Source of the DNA: Palsa-513 sp050010595
GTDB taxonomy: Bacteria > Actinomycetota > Thermoleophilia > Solirubrobacterales > Solirubrobacteraceae
DNA: 64,000 nucleotides
Direction of reading: 5' to 3'
Assembly (NCBI GenBank): GCA_050010595.1
Contig: JBEKKS010000002.1
Span: 224,402 to 288,401 of the forward strand
Shown: one piece after another, positions 1 through 7,512 of the stretch
Numbering within the stretch: the stretch's first letter is position 1
How the letters are laid out: every line of letters begins with the position of its first letter
Position numbers and translations under genes: made by a program
The notes under the pieces: model-generated
The model's input: the letters and a program-made list of their open reading frames with translations, nothing else
Told to the model about the DNA's origin: nothing
Databases searched by the model: none

Positions 1-438
1 GAGGGTCAGAGGTCGCCGGGCGTGTCCGGCGAGTAGCGGCAGGAGCTCGACCGCGGACTCGAACTGCCCGACCGGCCGATCGCCGTCGCCGCCGATCACG
101 AAGATGTCCTCGATGCGGGCGGCGGCCGCGCCTGCGAGGAGGGCGTCGAGGTGGGCGAGGTCGCGAACAGTTCGCGCCGCGATGTGCGCTGTCGGGACGT
201 GGCCCAGTTCGCGCAGGCGCGCCGCGAGCGCGATCGAGCGCTCTGGTCCGTGCTTGGGCGAACACGTCACGGTCAGCCGCAGGGGCTCGGGGATCTGCGC
301 CGCCTGCTCCTCGACCTTGCCGAACGGCAGGACCTCGTAACGCGCGCCGCCGGATGGCAGGCCGGCCGCTTGCCGTGCGTCGTCCGCTGCGCCGATGAGG
401 TCCACGTCAGCGCGCCGGTTGCGTCCTCGCTCCACCAT
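1..438 (-). CDS. metF: Methylenetetrahydrofolate reductase, N-terminal part (runs off left edge)
   Basis: The reverse strand stays open from an ATG at 438 to base 1 (146 codons). It reads like the N-terminal half of the MTHFR barrel: a strand with the motif LTVTCSPKHG, then GHVPTAHIAARTVRD, then EDIFVIGGDGDRP. The family interconverts 5,10-methylene-THF and 5-methyl-THF using a flavin. It diverges from a PadR regulator and a ligM homologue. Known sphingomonad O-demethylation loci pair ligM with metF, so the likely role is to recycle the 5-methyl-THF made by LigM (inference). The C-terminal part lies outside the window. The PadR-type site at 440-455 ends two bases before the start codon, suggesting repression at the transcription or translation start. 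Confidence 0.8.
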   Translation of the reverse strand, partial: MVERGRNRRADVDLIGAADDARQAAGLPSGGARYEVLPFGKVEEQAAQIPEPLRLTVTCSPKHGPERSIALAARLRELGHVPTAHIAARTVRDLAHLDALLAGAAAARIEDIFVIGGDGDRPVGQFESAVELLPLLAGHARRPLTL

Positions 439-439
439 T

Positions 440-455
440 ATGTACGAATATACAT
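440..455. promoter_or_regulatory. PadR-family operator candidate 1
   Basis: This 16-bp site fits the ATGT-N8-ACAT pattern known for PadR-family repressors and lies directly upstream of the metF start. Its reverse strand contains GTATGTATATTC, which recurs exactly at 1271-1282 before ligM. The likely binder is the PadR protein encoded at 589-1227. Binding is inferred. Confidence 0.6.
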
Positions 456-588
456 ACATGCAAATTGGGGGTCAATCGCCGCTCGCGACCGTCGGCTCTG
501 CACGGCCCGACCGGCCGCCCAACCACTGGCCCACGCCAGGCCGGCGGCGGTCCGCCGGCCGCCGGCGTGCGTATTCTGCGCGGATCGC

Positions 589-1227
589 GTGACACTGAGG
601 TTTGCACTGCTTGCGGTCCTTAGCGCCGAGCCGATGACCGGCTACGACCTGCTGCAGTTCTTCGACGTCTCGATCGCCTTCATCTGGCACGCCCCGCATA
701 CGAACATCTATCCCGAGTTGCGGCGCATGGAGGGCGAGGGCCTTCTCGAGTCCGAGGAGCTCCCGCGCGGCCAGCGCGGCGTCAAGCGCTTGTATCGCCT
801 CACCGACCTTGGCTTCGAGGAGCTCCATCGTCATGCCAGCCGCCTGACGCTGCCGACGCGCGAGCGCGACCCGTATCGCCTGCGCGCTGCCTATCTCGAG
901 TGGTCCGATCCCGTCGCGGCGCGTGCGCAGTTGCAGGCGCACGTCGATCATTTCGAGCATTGGCGCGACGCATGGGCAACCGAGCTCGGCCACATCCGCG
1001 CCCGGGACTCGAGCCTCTTGGTCAAGCGCCTCGCGCGGACCGACGCCAAGGATCACGACGCGATCGTGGCCTTCCGGGCCTTTGCCTACGAGGGTCTCGT
1101 CGAGCACGCGAGCATGGAGATCAACTGGGCAAAGCGCGGCCTGAAGCTCATCGACGCGCTCGCGGCTGCCGGCTGGGCTGGGCCGCCCAGCATGCGTCCG
1201 GATGCGGACGCGCCCGCCGGCGCCTAA
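589..1227 (+). CDS. PadR-family transcriptional regulator
   Basis: The 212-residue product has a PadR winged helix in its first 85 residues. It opens with TLRFALLAVLSAEPMTGYDL, followed by the recognition-helix region HTNIYPELRRMEGEGLLE and a basic wing. A Vir-type helical dimerisation domain follows at about 95-195. I chose the GTG at 589 because the PadR domain normally begins within a few residues of the start; the frame is open further upstream but that sequence is not protein-like. PadR proteins such as VanR repress phenolic-acid and vanillate genes and release DNA when they bind the aromatic ligand. The gene sits between metF and ligM with candidate operators on both sides, so it probably controls this O-demethylation locus. 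Confidence 0.85.
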   Translation: MTLRFALLAVLSAEPMTGYDLLQFFDVSIAFIWHAPHTNIYPELRRMEGEGLLESEELPRGQRGVKRLYRLTDLGFEELHRHASRLTLPTRERDPYRLRAAYLEWSDPVAARAQLQAHVDHFEHWRDAWATELGHIRARDSSLLVKRLARTDAKDHDAIVAFRAFAYEGLVEHASMEINWAKRGLKLIDALAAAGWAGPPSMRPDADAPAGA

Positions 1228-1270
1228 CCGGTCAAGGACGCGCGCAGGTCGCGTGACACGTCCCGCTCAG

Positions 1271-1290
1271 GTATGTATATTCATTCAGAA
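1271..1290. promoter_or_regulatory. PadR-family operator candidate 2 (degenerate right half)
   Basis: The 12-mer GTATGTATATTC at 1271-1282 is identical to the reverse strand of the site before metF. The second half-site here reads TCAG instead of ACAT, so this would be a weaker or half-site operator. It lies about 50 bases before the ligM start. Confidence 0.45.
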
Positions 1291-1336
1291 GTAGCGATTG
1301 AGGGATCGTGCAGGACGCGAACGGAGGAGGACGAGG

Positions 1337-2740
1337 GTGACGCCAAGGACACTGCAGGACCTGCTTGACGGGTCCCGGAATACCGTCGAGTTGCTGCGCA
1401 ACTCCGAGGTGGGGGCCTACGTCTATCCGGTCGTTCCCTACGAGTTCACCAACTGGCGGCGCGAGCAGATCGCTTGGCGCGAGACGGCGGTCCTCTACGA
1501 CCAGTCGCACCACATGTTCAACCTGTTCATCAGCGGGCCAGGTGCGATCAAGCTGATCTCCGATACCGGGATCAACAGCGTCGCGAATTTCCCGGTCAAC
1601 ATGGCCAAGCAGTTCGTGCCCGTGACGCCGGCCGGTCACGTAATCGGCGACGGCATCCTGTTCCATCTCGCCGATGAGGAGTTCGTCTGGGTCGGGCGCG
1701 CGCCGGTCGCAAACTGGCTGACCTACCAGGCGCAGAAGGGCCAGTACGACGTCGAGATCAAGCTGGATGCCCGCTCGCCGTCGCGCCCGTACGGCAAGCC
1801 GGTGACGCGCACCTTCTGGCGCTTTCAGATCCAGGGGCCGAACGCCTGGCCGATCATCGAGAAGCTCAACGGCGGTCCGCTGGAGCAGCTGAAGTTCTTC
1901 CGGATGGCGGAGATGACGATCGCCGGCCGGCGCGTTCGCACGCTACGCCATGGCATGGCGGGTGCGCCGGGCCTCGAGGTATGGGGTCCGTATGAGACCT
2001 ACGATGAGATCCGCGAGGCGATCCTCGAAGCCGGCCAGGAGTTTGGGATCGAGCCGGTCGGCGCGCGCGCATATGCATCGAACACGCTCGAGTCGGGCTG
2101 GATTCCGTCGCCGCTGCCCGCGATCTACAGCGGCGAGGAGCTGCGCGGCTACCGTGAATGGCTCGGCGTCGACAGCTATGAGGCGACGAACTCGCTTGCC
2201 GGCAGCTTCGTCTCCGAGCGGATTGAGGACTACTACCTGAACCCGTGGGAGCTCGGGTACGGCCCGTTCGTAAAGCTCGACCACGACTTCATCGGTCGTG
2301 ACGCCCTGGAGCAGATCGACCCGCAAACACAGCGCCGCAAAGTGACGCTCGCTTGGGACGGCGAGGACGTCGCGAAGATCGGTGCTTCCTACTTCGAGGC
2401 TGAGCTGCCGTACATGTTCTTCGACCTGCCGATCGCCAACTACGGCTCGTCGAACTTCGATTCGGTGATCGATGCCGAGGGCAATGTCGTCGGCCTGTCG
2501 ATGTTCGCGGGCTACAGCGCGAACGAGAAGCGCGCGCTTTCATTGGCCACGCTCGATCCGACGATCGAGCTCGGGACCGAGCTCGAGCTGGTCTGGGGCG
2601 AGCCGGACGGAGGCTCGTCGAAGGCGACCGTAGAGCGCCATCGCCAGCTGGGCGTTCGCGTGATCGTCAGTCCCGTGCCGTATGCGGAAACTGCTCGCCT
2701 CGAGTATGCCTCCGGTTGGAGAACGGCGCAGGCAAGCTAG
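1337..2740 (+). CDS. ligM: LigM-type tetrahydrofolate-dependent aromatic O-demethylase
   Basis: The 467-residue protein matches the LigM/DesA branch of the GcvT fold, whose members are about 470 residues long. It carries family hallmarks from end to end: NTVELLRNS near the start, VPVTPAGHVIGDGI, GRAPVANWL, FRFQ-like WRFQIQGP, TLRHGMAGAPGLEVWGPYET, SNTLESGWIPSPLPAIY and IEDYYLNPWELGYGPFVK. LigM transfers the methyl group of vanillate or 3-O-methylgallate to THF, giving protocatechuate or gallate and 5-methyl-THF in the cytoplasm. The GTG at 1337 follows a GGAGGA ribosome site; a TTG further upstream lacks one. The neighbouring metF and PadR genes support this role. The exact substrate among methoxyaromatics cannot be read from the sequence. 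Confidence 0.88.
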   Translation: MTPRTLQDLLDGSRNTVELLRNSEVGAYVYPVVPYEFTNWRREQIAWRETAVLYDQSHHMFNLFISGPGAIKLISDTGINSVANFPVNMAKQFVPVTPAGHVIGDGILFHLADEEFVWVGRAPVANWLTYQAQKGQYDVEIKLDARSPSRPYGKPVTRTFWRFQIQGPNAWPIIEKLNGGPLEQLKFFRMAEMTIAGRRVRTLRHGMAGAPGLEVWGPYETYDEIREAILEAGQEFGIEPVGARAYASNTLESGWIPSPLPAIYSGEELRGYREWLGVDSYEATNSLAGSFVSERIEDYYLNPWELGYGPFVKLDHDFIGRDALEQIDPQTQRRKVTLAWDGEDVAKIGASYFEAELPYMFFDLPIANYGSSNFDSVIDAEGNVVGLSMFAGYSANEKRALSLATLDPTIELGTELELVWGEPDGGSSKATVERHRQLGVRVIVSPVPYAETARLEYASGWRTAQAS

Positions 2741-2879
2741 CCGCACCGCAACGATGAGTTTCTCGGATATCGTCTTGCCGGCATTGGCGCGGTGATGCGT
2801 TAGAGCTTGCGCAGGGAAAGAGGGAAGGTGTTGGCGGCGGATGGCCCGTTGCGTTCTCGGACGGAGCTGCCCGGCGTTT

Positions 2880-2891
2880 GCAAACGTTTGC
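2880..2891. promoter_or_regulatory. LacI-type operator palindrome
   Basis: GCAAACGTTTGC is a perfect 12-bp palindrome with the central CpG typical of LacI-family operators. It lies about 58 bases before the solute-binding protein start. No LacI-family gene is present in the window. Confidence 0.45.
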
Positions 2892-2949
2892 GGTTGCGCT
2901 GGGACGCCGCCGCGCGTGATCAACGAGGGTCCAAAGAGGAGAGTGACAT

Positions 2950-4149
2950 ATGGATGCATCGATGAAGCGCAAGAGGCTGGCCCGTCTGGCCGGCGCGCGC
3001 GGGCGGCTTGTCGGCATCGTGCTTGCTGCCGGCGCGGTCGCGTCGCTTGCGGTCGGCGCCAGCCAGGCAGCGGCCTCGCGGGCGCATACAGCGTCGGGCG
3101 CAATCTCGGCCAGCACGCTGACTTCGCTCAAGAAGATGATCGCGGCGGCCGAGAAGCCGCCGAAGTGGACGGCGCCCGGGCCGGCGGTCAGTGCCGCGGC
3201 GATCAAGGGCAAGTCGATCACGGTCTTCCCCGTCAACAGCGAGATCGACGCGTGTAACAGCCAGACCAACGACTTTGCCGCGCTCGGCAAGCAGCTCGGA
3301 GCGAACGTCACCGCAGTGTCGAACGCCGGCGCACCGCCGCAGTGGGTGACCGCGATCACGAACGCGACCTCCCAGAGTGACGCCGCGGTCGTGATGCTCT
3401 GCGGCGTTGTGCCTGGAGCGGTCGGACCGCAGCTCACCGCCGCGCATAACGCGGGCGTCAAGATCGTCGACGGCAACTACAACGAGACCACCGACTACAC
3501 GGGCCTCGACGGTGAGACCGCGGTCAACGTCATCCAGGGCATGCAGGACGATGTCGCCGACGCCTTGATCAATCTCAAGGGCAAGCCGCTGCACGCGGTC
3601 TTCGTCACCAGCTCCTCGATCATCCAGGGCCCGGCGAGCATCACCGCCGCGCAGGGCGAGATCAACAAGGTCTGCCCGAGCACGTGCACGATGCAGACCG
3701 TCAACGTGCCGATCCAGGATTGGGCGACGGCGACCGAGGGCGACGTCTCCTCGGCGCTCACCGCCAATCCGAACACGAACGCGGTGATCATCGCGTTCGA
3801 CGGCATGGAGCAGTTCGCGGCGCCGGCATTGACGGGACACGCGGGCGTGAAGATCTACACCTGGGGTGGCGGTCGGTCGGTCGAGAAGCTGATGGAGAGC
3901 CCCAATTCGATTGTGGCCGCAGACTCGGGTCCCGACGAGCAGTGGGATGCCTACGAGGCGATGGATCAGGTGATCCGTCTTGTCGGTGGTCACGCGGCTG
4001 CGCCGGTCGCCCAGGAGCTCGACCCGAACCGTTTCTGGGTCGCCTCCAACGTGAAGTCGTTCTTCGGTCCCGGCGGTACCTACGGGAATGAGGGATTCGG
4101 TGGCGACGCGTTTATCAAGGGCTTCGACAAGCTCTGGGGCGTCAAGTAG
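2950..4149 (+). CDS. Sugar-type ABC transporter periplasmic-binding protein
   Basis: This 399-residue exported protein begins with basic residues and a hydrophobic signal core (about residues 18-40) ending near Ala-Ser-Arg. The mature part has two lobes of the type I periplasmic-binding (RbsB/PBP1) fold: ITVFPVNSEIDACNSQTN opens lobe 1 and AVIIAFDGMEQFAAPAL lies in lobe 2. It would bind the ligand outside the membrane and deliver it to the permease at 5813. A GAGGAG ribosome site precedes the ATG. It is the first gene of a binding protein, ATPase and permease set. The ligand is unknown. The position next to ligM makes a lignin-derived or glycosylated aromatic possible, but sugars are the usual substrates of this family. 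Confidence 0.8.
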   Translation: MDASMKRKRLARLAGARGRLVGIVLAAGAVASLAVGASQAAASRAHTASGAISASTLTSLKKMIAAAEKPPKWTAPGPAVSAAAIKGKSITVFPVNSEIDACNSQTNDFAALGKQLGANVTAVSNAGAPPQWVTAITNATSQSDAAVVMLCGVVPGAVGPQLTAAHNAGVKIVDGNYNETTDYTGLDGETAVNVIQGMQDDVADALINLKGKPLHAVFVTSSSIIQGPASITAAQGEINKVCPSTCTMQTVNVPIQDWATATEGDVSSALTANPNTNAVIIAFDGMEQFAAPALTGHAGVKIYTWGGGRSVEKLMESPNSIVAADSGPDEQWDAYEAMDQVIRLVGGHAAAPVAQELDPNRFWVASNVKSFFGPGGTYGNEGFGGDAFIKGFDKLWGVK

Positions 4150-4184
4150 CAAATGCAGTCCGGTTGGCAACAGCCTGAGGCGTG

Positions 4185-5816
4185 ATGGCCGCCAGCCAAC
4201 CGCAGGGAGGCGCCGCACAGCCGGCGCTCGTCCAGCTCAGCGCCCGAAGGTTCTCGAAGACCTTCGGGCGCGAGCGGGCGCTCGACAGCGTCGACCTCGA
4301 GGTCCACGCCGGCGAGGTCGTCGCGCTGCTCGGCGAGAACGGCTCCGGCAAGTCGACCTTTGTCAAGATCCTCTCCGGCTATCACGCGCCCGAGCCGGGC
4401 GCCGAGCTTTGGATCGGCGGCCGGCAGGTGGCGCTACCGGTGCCGCTGGGCGGATTTCGCGATATCGGCCTGAGCTTCGTCTTCCAGGACCTTGGTCTGG
4501 CGAACGAGCGCTCGGTCGTCGAGAACCTGTTCGTCGGCCATCGCGTCATCAGCGCTCGTGGCCGCCTCTCCCGCCCGATCAACTGGCGGGCCGAGCGGCG
4601 TGCCGCGCGCGCCGCGTTCGAGCGCTACGGGGTCGAGCTCGAACCCGCCGCGCGCGTCGGCCAGCTCTCGGCGACCGGCCAGGCTCTGCTCGGAATCGTC
4701 CGCGCGGCGGAGGAGCTGCGCGAGTACCGGGCCGGCTCCGACGTCGGCGGCGTGCTCGTGCTCGACGAGCCGACAGTGTTCCTGCCCGAGCACGAGAAGG
4801 TCTTCCTCTTTGATCTCGTTCGCCGCGTCGTCGCCGACGGCACCTCGGTGCTGTTCGTCTCCCACGACATGACGGCGGTGCGCGAGATCGCCCATCGCGC
4901 GGTCGTGCTGCGCGATGGCCGCGAGGTCGGCGACGTGCTGATGAGTGAGACGACCGACCAAGAGCTCGTCGAGCTCGTCTCAGGTCATCGCGAGCGCCAT
5001 AGCGCGGCGCCGGCGCTGAACGTCCCCGGCGAGGCGAAGCCGTCGCAAGGCGTTGCCCTGGCCGTCGCGTCGCTGTCCGGCGGTGGCTTGCACGGCGTCG
5101 ATCTGACGATTGATGCAGGCGAGATACTCGGCGTTGCCGGCCTGCTCGGCTCTGGCAGCGAGGACTTGCCCTACGCGTTGTTCGGGGCTCTTCCCGGCGT
5201 GCGCGGCACGATGCGCGCCGGCGGCTGGTCCGGGGATGTCGCGAACATGACGCCGCGGCGCGCGCAGGCGCTGCGGCTCGCGCTCGTGCCCGCCGACCGC
5301 AAGCGCTACGGGCTGGCACCGGCGCTATCGGTCGAGAAGAACATGCTCTCGCTGGTGCTCGGGCGCTACTTCGGCCGCGGGGTGCTCGGCCATCGGCGGA
5401 TCCGCCGCACCGCAACCGAGCGCAGCGTCACCTTCGGCATCCGCCCGCACAATCCGGCGCTCGAGATCGCTGCGCTCAGCGGCGGCAACCAGCAGAAGGT
5501 CCTGCTCGCGCGCTGGTTCGAGCTGCTCCCGCACGTTCTCTTGCTCCACGAGCCGACGCAGGGCGTCGACGTCGCGACGCGCGCAGAGATCTACGAGATC
5601 ATGCGCGAGCTCTGCGCTCAGGGCGTCGCGATCCTCTGGGTCAGCACCGACTTCGACGAGCTCGCGACGGTCGCCGACCGGATCGCTGTCTGTGACAGCG
5701 GGCGCATCGTCAGCTACGTCTCCGGTCCGCCGTTTACGCGTGATCGCATAACCTCCGCGGTGTACGCGGCTGCGGCCGCGCGTGGCTCGAAGCAGGGGAC
5801 GCTGGCCGCGGCATGA
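4185..5816 (+). CDS. Sugar-type ABC transporter ATPase with two nucleotide-binding domains
   Basis: The 543-residue protein is built like RbsA/MglA, with two fused ABC domains. Domain 1 (about 20-265) has Walker A GENGSGKST, a diverged signature LSATGQ, Walker B VLVLDEPT and the switch histidine in FVSHD. Domain 2 (about 280-520) has the degenerate Walker A GLLGSGSED normal for this family, a good signature LSGGNQQK and LLLHEPTQGVD. It powers import with the permease, whose start overlaps its stop by four bases (ATGA). Both GTG 4182 and ATG 4185 are possible; the ATG has better spacing from GAGG. LSATG in place of LSGGQ may mean that site 1 is not the main hydrolysing site. Confidence 0.88.
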   Translation: MAASQPQGGAAQPALVQLSARRFSKTFGRERALDSVDLEVHAGEVVALLGENGSGKSTFVKILSGYHAPEPGAELWIGGRQVALPVPLGGFRDIGLSFVFQDLGLANERSVVENLFVGHRVISARGRLSRPINWRAERRAARAAFERYGVELEPAARVGQLSATGQALLGIVRAAEELREYRAGSDVGGVLVLDEPTVFLPEHEKVFLFDLVRRVVADGTSVLFVSHDMTAVREIAHRAVVLRDGREVGDVLMSETTDQELVELVSGHRERHSAAPALNVPGEAKPSQGVALAVASLSGGGLHGVDLTIDAGEILGVAGLLGSGSEDLPYALFGALPGVRGTMRAGGWSGDVANMTPRRAQALRLALVPADRKRYGLAPALSVEKNMLSLVLGRYFGRGVLGHRRIRRTATERSVTFGIRPHNPALEIAALSGGNQQKVLLARWFELLPHVLLLHEPTQGVDVATRAEIYEIMRELCAQGVAILWVSTDFDELATVADRIAVCDSGRIVSYVSGPPFTRDRITSAVYAAAAARGSKQGTLAAA

Positions 5817-6853
5817 GCACTGCAACCGACGAGACACCCGCAGGCTCAAACGGCGAGAGAACGCCGGCCGGCGCGCCTTGTCGCGTCCCCTGGCGCGCGC
5901 GCAACGCTCGCCTGATCGAAGGCGCGATGCTGCCTGCTGCCTTCGCGCTGCTGGTCCTCGGCTTCGGCATCGACTCGCCGAACACGTTCCTGACGATCGG
6001 CAACTTCTCGAACATCTTCGGCTCGCAGGCCGTGCTGTTCGTGCTGACGATGGCGCTGCTCGTGCCGCTGACAAACGGCGACATCGACCTGTCGGTCGGC
6101 GCGATCTCCGGGCTCGTAACGATGATCATCGCCGTCCTGAACGTTCAGGACGGAATCCCGATCGTCTATTGCTGCCTGATCGGGCTCGCGTCCGGCACGT
6201 TGATGGGCTGGGTCAACGGGCAGATCGTGATCCGCTTCGACGTGAACCCGTTCATCATCACGCTCGGCACCGGCTACGTCTTCACCGGCATCGGCGAGTG
6301 GCTCTCCGGCGAGCAGACGATCGTCGGTGTCTCGCCCAACCTCAGCAACTGGACGTTCACCAATCAGTTCCTGAGGATCCCGCTCGAGTTCTACTACGGC
6401 CTGGGGGTGATGCTGGTGCTCTGGTACGTGCTGACGTTCACGCCGTTCGGCCAGCGCGCGTTGTTCGTCGGCGAGTCGCGCGAAGTCGCGCGACTCAGTG
6501 GCTTCCGCGTCAGCTCGATCCGCCTGCAGGGCTTCGTGATCGCCGGCTTCATCGCTGCGATCTCGGGCATCCTCTATGCCGGCACGAACGGCTCGGCAAG
6601 CCCTGACACCGGGACGGGCCTGCTGCTGCCGGCCTACGCCGCCGCCTTCCTCGGGCTGACGACGATCCAGCCCGGGCGCTTCAACGCGATCGGTGCCGGC
6701 ATCGCGCTCTACTTCCTCGCGACCGGTGTCTCCGGCCTCGAGTTGCTCGGCGCGCAGAACTATGTCCAGGAGCTCTTCTACGGCGCGGTGCTGGTGATCG
6801 CGGTCGTGATCTCGCGCCTCGTCAGCCGCCACCGCGCCGCGATCAAGACGTAG
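5813..6853 (+). CDS. Sugar-type ABC transporter permease (RbsC family)
   Basis: The 346-residue membrane protein has about nine hydrophobic segments and the RbsC-type signature NGDIDLSVGAISGLV near residues 85-100. It also has the cytoplasmic coupling stretch around FVGESREVARLSGFRV. A 35-residue polar N-terminus precedes the first helix. It forms the translocation channel for the ATPase and binding protein encoded just upstream; the ATGA overlap with the ATPase indicates coupled translation. The operon appears to end here. Confidence 0.87.
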   Translation: MSTATDETPAGSNGERTPAGAPCRVPWRARNARLIEGAMLPAAFALLVLGFGIDSPNTFLTIGNFSNIFGSQAVLFVLTMALLVPLTNGDIDLSVGAISGLVTMIIAVLNVQDGIPIVYCCLIGLASGTLMGWVNGQIVIRFDVNPFIITLGTGYVFTGIGEWLSGEQTIVGVSPNLSNWTFTNQFLRIPLEFYYGLGVMLVLWYVLTFTPFGQRALFVGESREVARLSGFRVSSIRLQGFVIAGFIAAISGILYAGTNGSASPDTGTGLLLPAYAAAFLGLTTIQPGRFNAIGAGIALYFLATGVSGLELLGAQNYVQELFYGAVLVIAVVISRLVSRHRAAIKT

Positions 6854-7032
6854 GTTGACGCGCCGAGTCGACAGCGAGCTGCTGCTGTCAGAAATCGCTC
6901 GACTACGGATCTGGCTGCGGCGTGTCGATGACAGTCATGACACGCTTTTTTCGATGCACTCCCGAACCCCTCACCACAGCCGGCGGGCGCAGCGTAACTC
7001 GCACCGAGTCAGCGCGGAGAGCGGGTACTGAA

Positions 7033-7512
7033 ATGGGCAAAGTGCGCAAGCGACACAATCCTCGCGGAAAGCTTCCCCGCTTGGTGATCGCCGATGACGA
7101 TCCCGTTATCCGATCGGTGGTGATCGAGCAGCTGCGACACGAGTTCGATTGCGTGGGCGAGGCGGCTGATGCAGCGGAAGCCATCACGGTCGTCGCGGAG
7201 CAGAACCCCGACGTCGCGATCCTCGACGTCAACATGCCGGCCGGCGGCGCCGGGCACGCTACGCGCCAGATCTGCGAGCAGTCGCCGGGCACCGCGATCG
7301 TGATTCTCTCGATCGACGAGACGTGGGCCGACCTGATCGAGCTACTGAACGCCGGTGCGATGACCTACTTGCGCAAGGGCGTCGACGAGCCGACGCTCGT
7401 CCACGACCTCAAGGCCGCGATTGAAGCCCATCGTCGGTGTGCGCACAGAGCGAGCACCGCCACGAACGGGCACAGTGCTGCGGTGCCGGCGGCATTCGCT
7501 GGCGACGTCTAG
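7033..7512 (+). CDS. Single-domain response regulator
   Basis: The 159-residue protein is essentially one receiver domain. It has the acidic pocket LVIADDDPVIRS (about 15-26), the phosphoacceptor Asp in AILDVNMP (about 64), the conserved Ser in VILSIDE and the Lys in TYLRKGVDE. There is no DNA-binding or enzymatic output domain; the last 25 residues are Ala/Thr-rich. I chose ATG 7033, just before the receiver, over upstream ATGs that add 37 atypical residues. Its stop overlaps the end of the convergent kinase gene by four bases, so it may receive phosphate from that kinase or from the hybrid kinases downstream (inference). Confidence 0.75.
   Translation: MGKVRKRHNPRGKLPRLVIADDDPVIRSVVIEQLRHEFDCVGEAADAAEAITVVAEQNPDVAILDVNMPAGGAGHATRQICEQSPGTAIVILSIDETWADLIELLNAGAMTYLRKGVDEPTLVHDLKAAIEAHRRCAHRASTATNGHSAAVPAAFAGDV

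Noticed and set aside
4182..5816. Second Walker A mutation as a sign of a broken ATPase
   Set aside because: The degenerate second P-loop is normal in RbsA/MglA-type fused ATPases.
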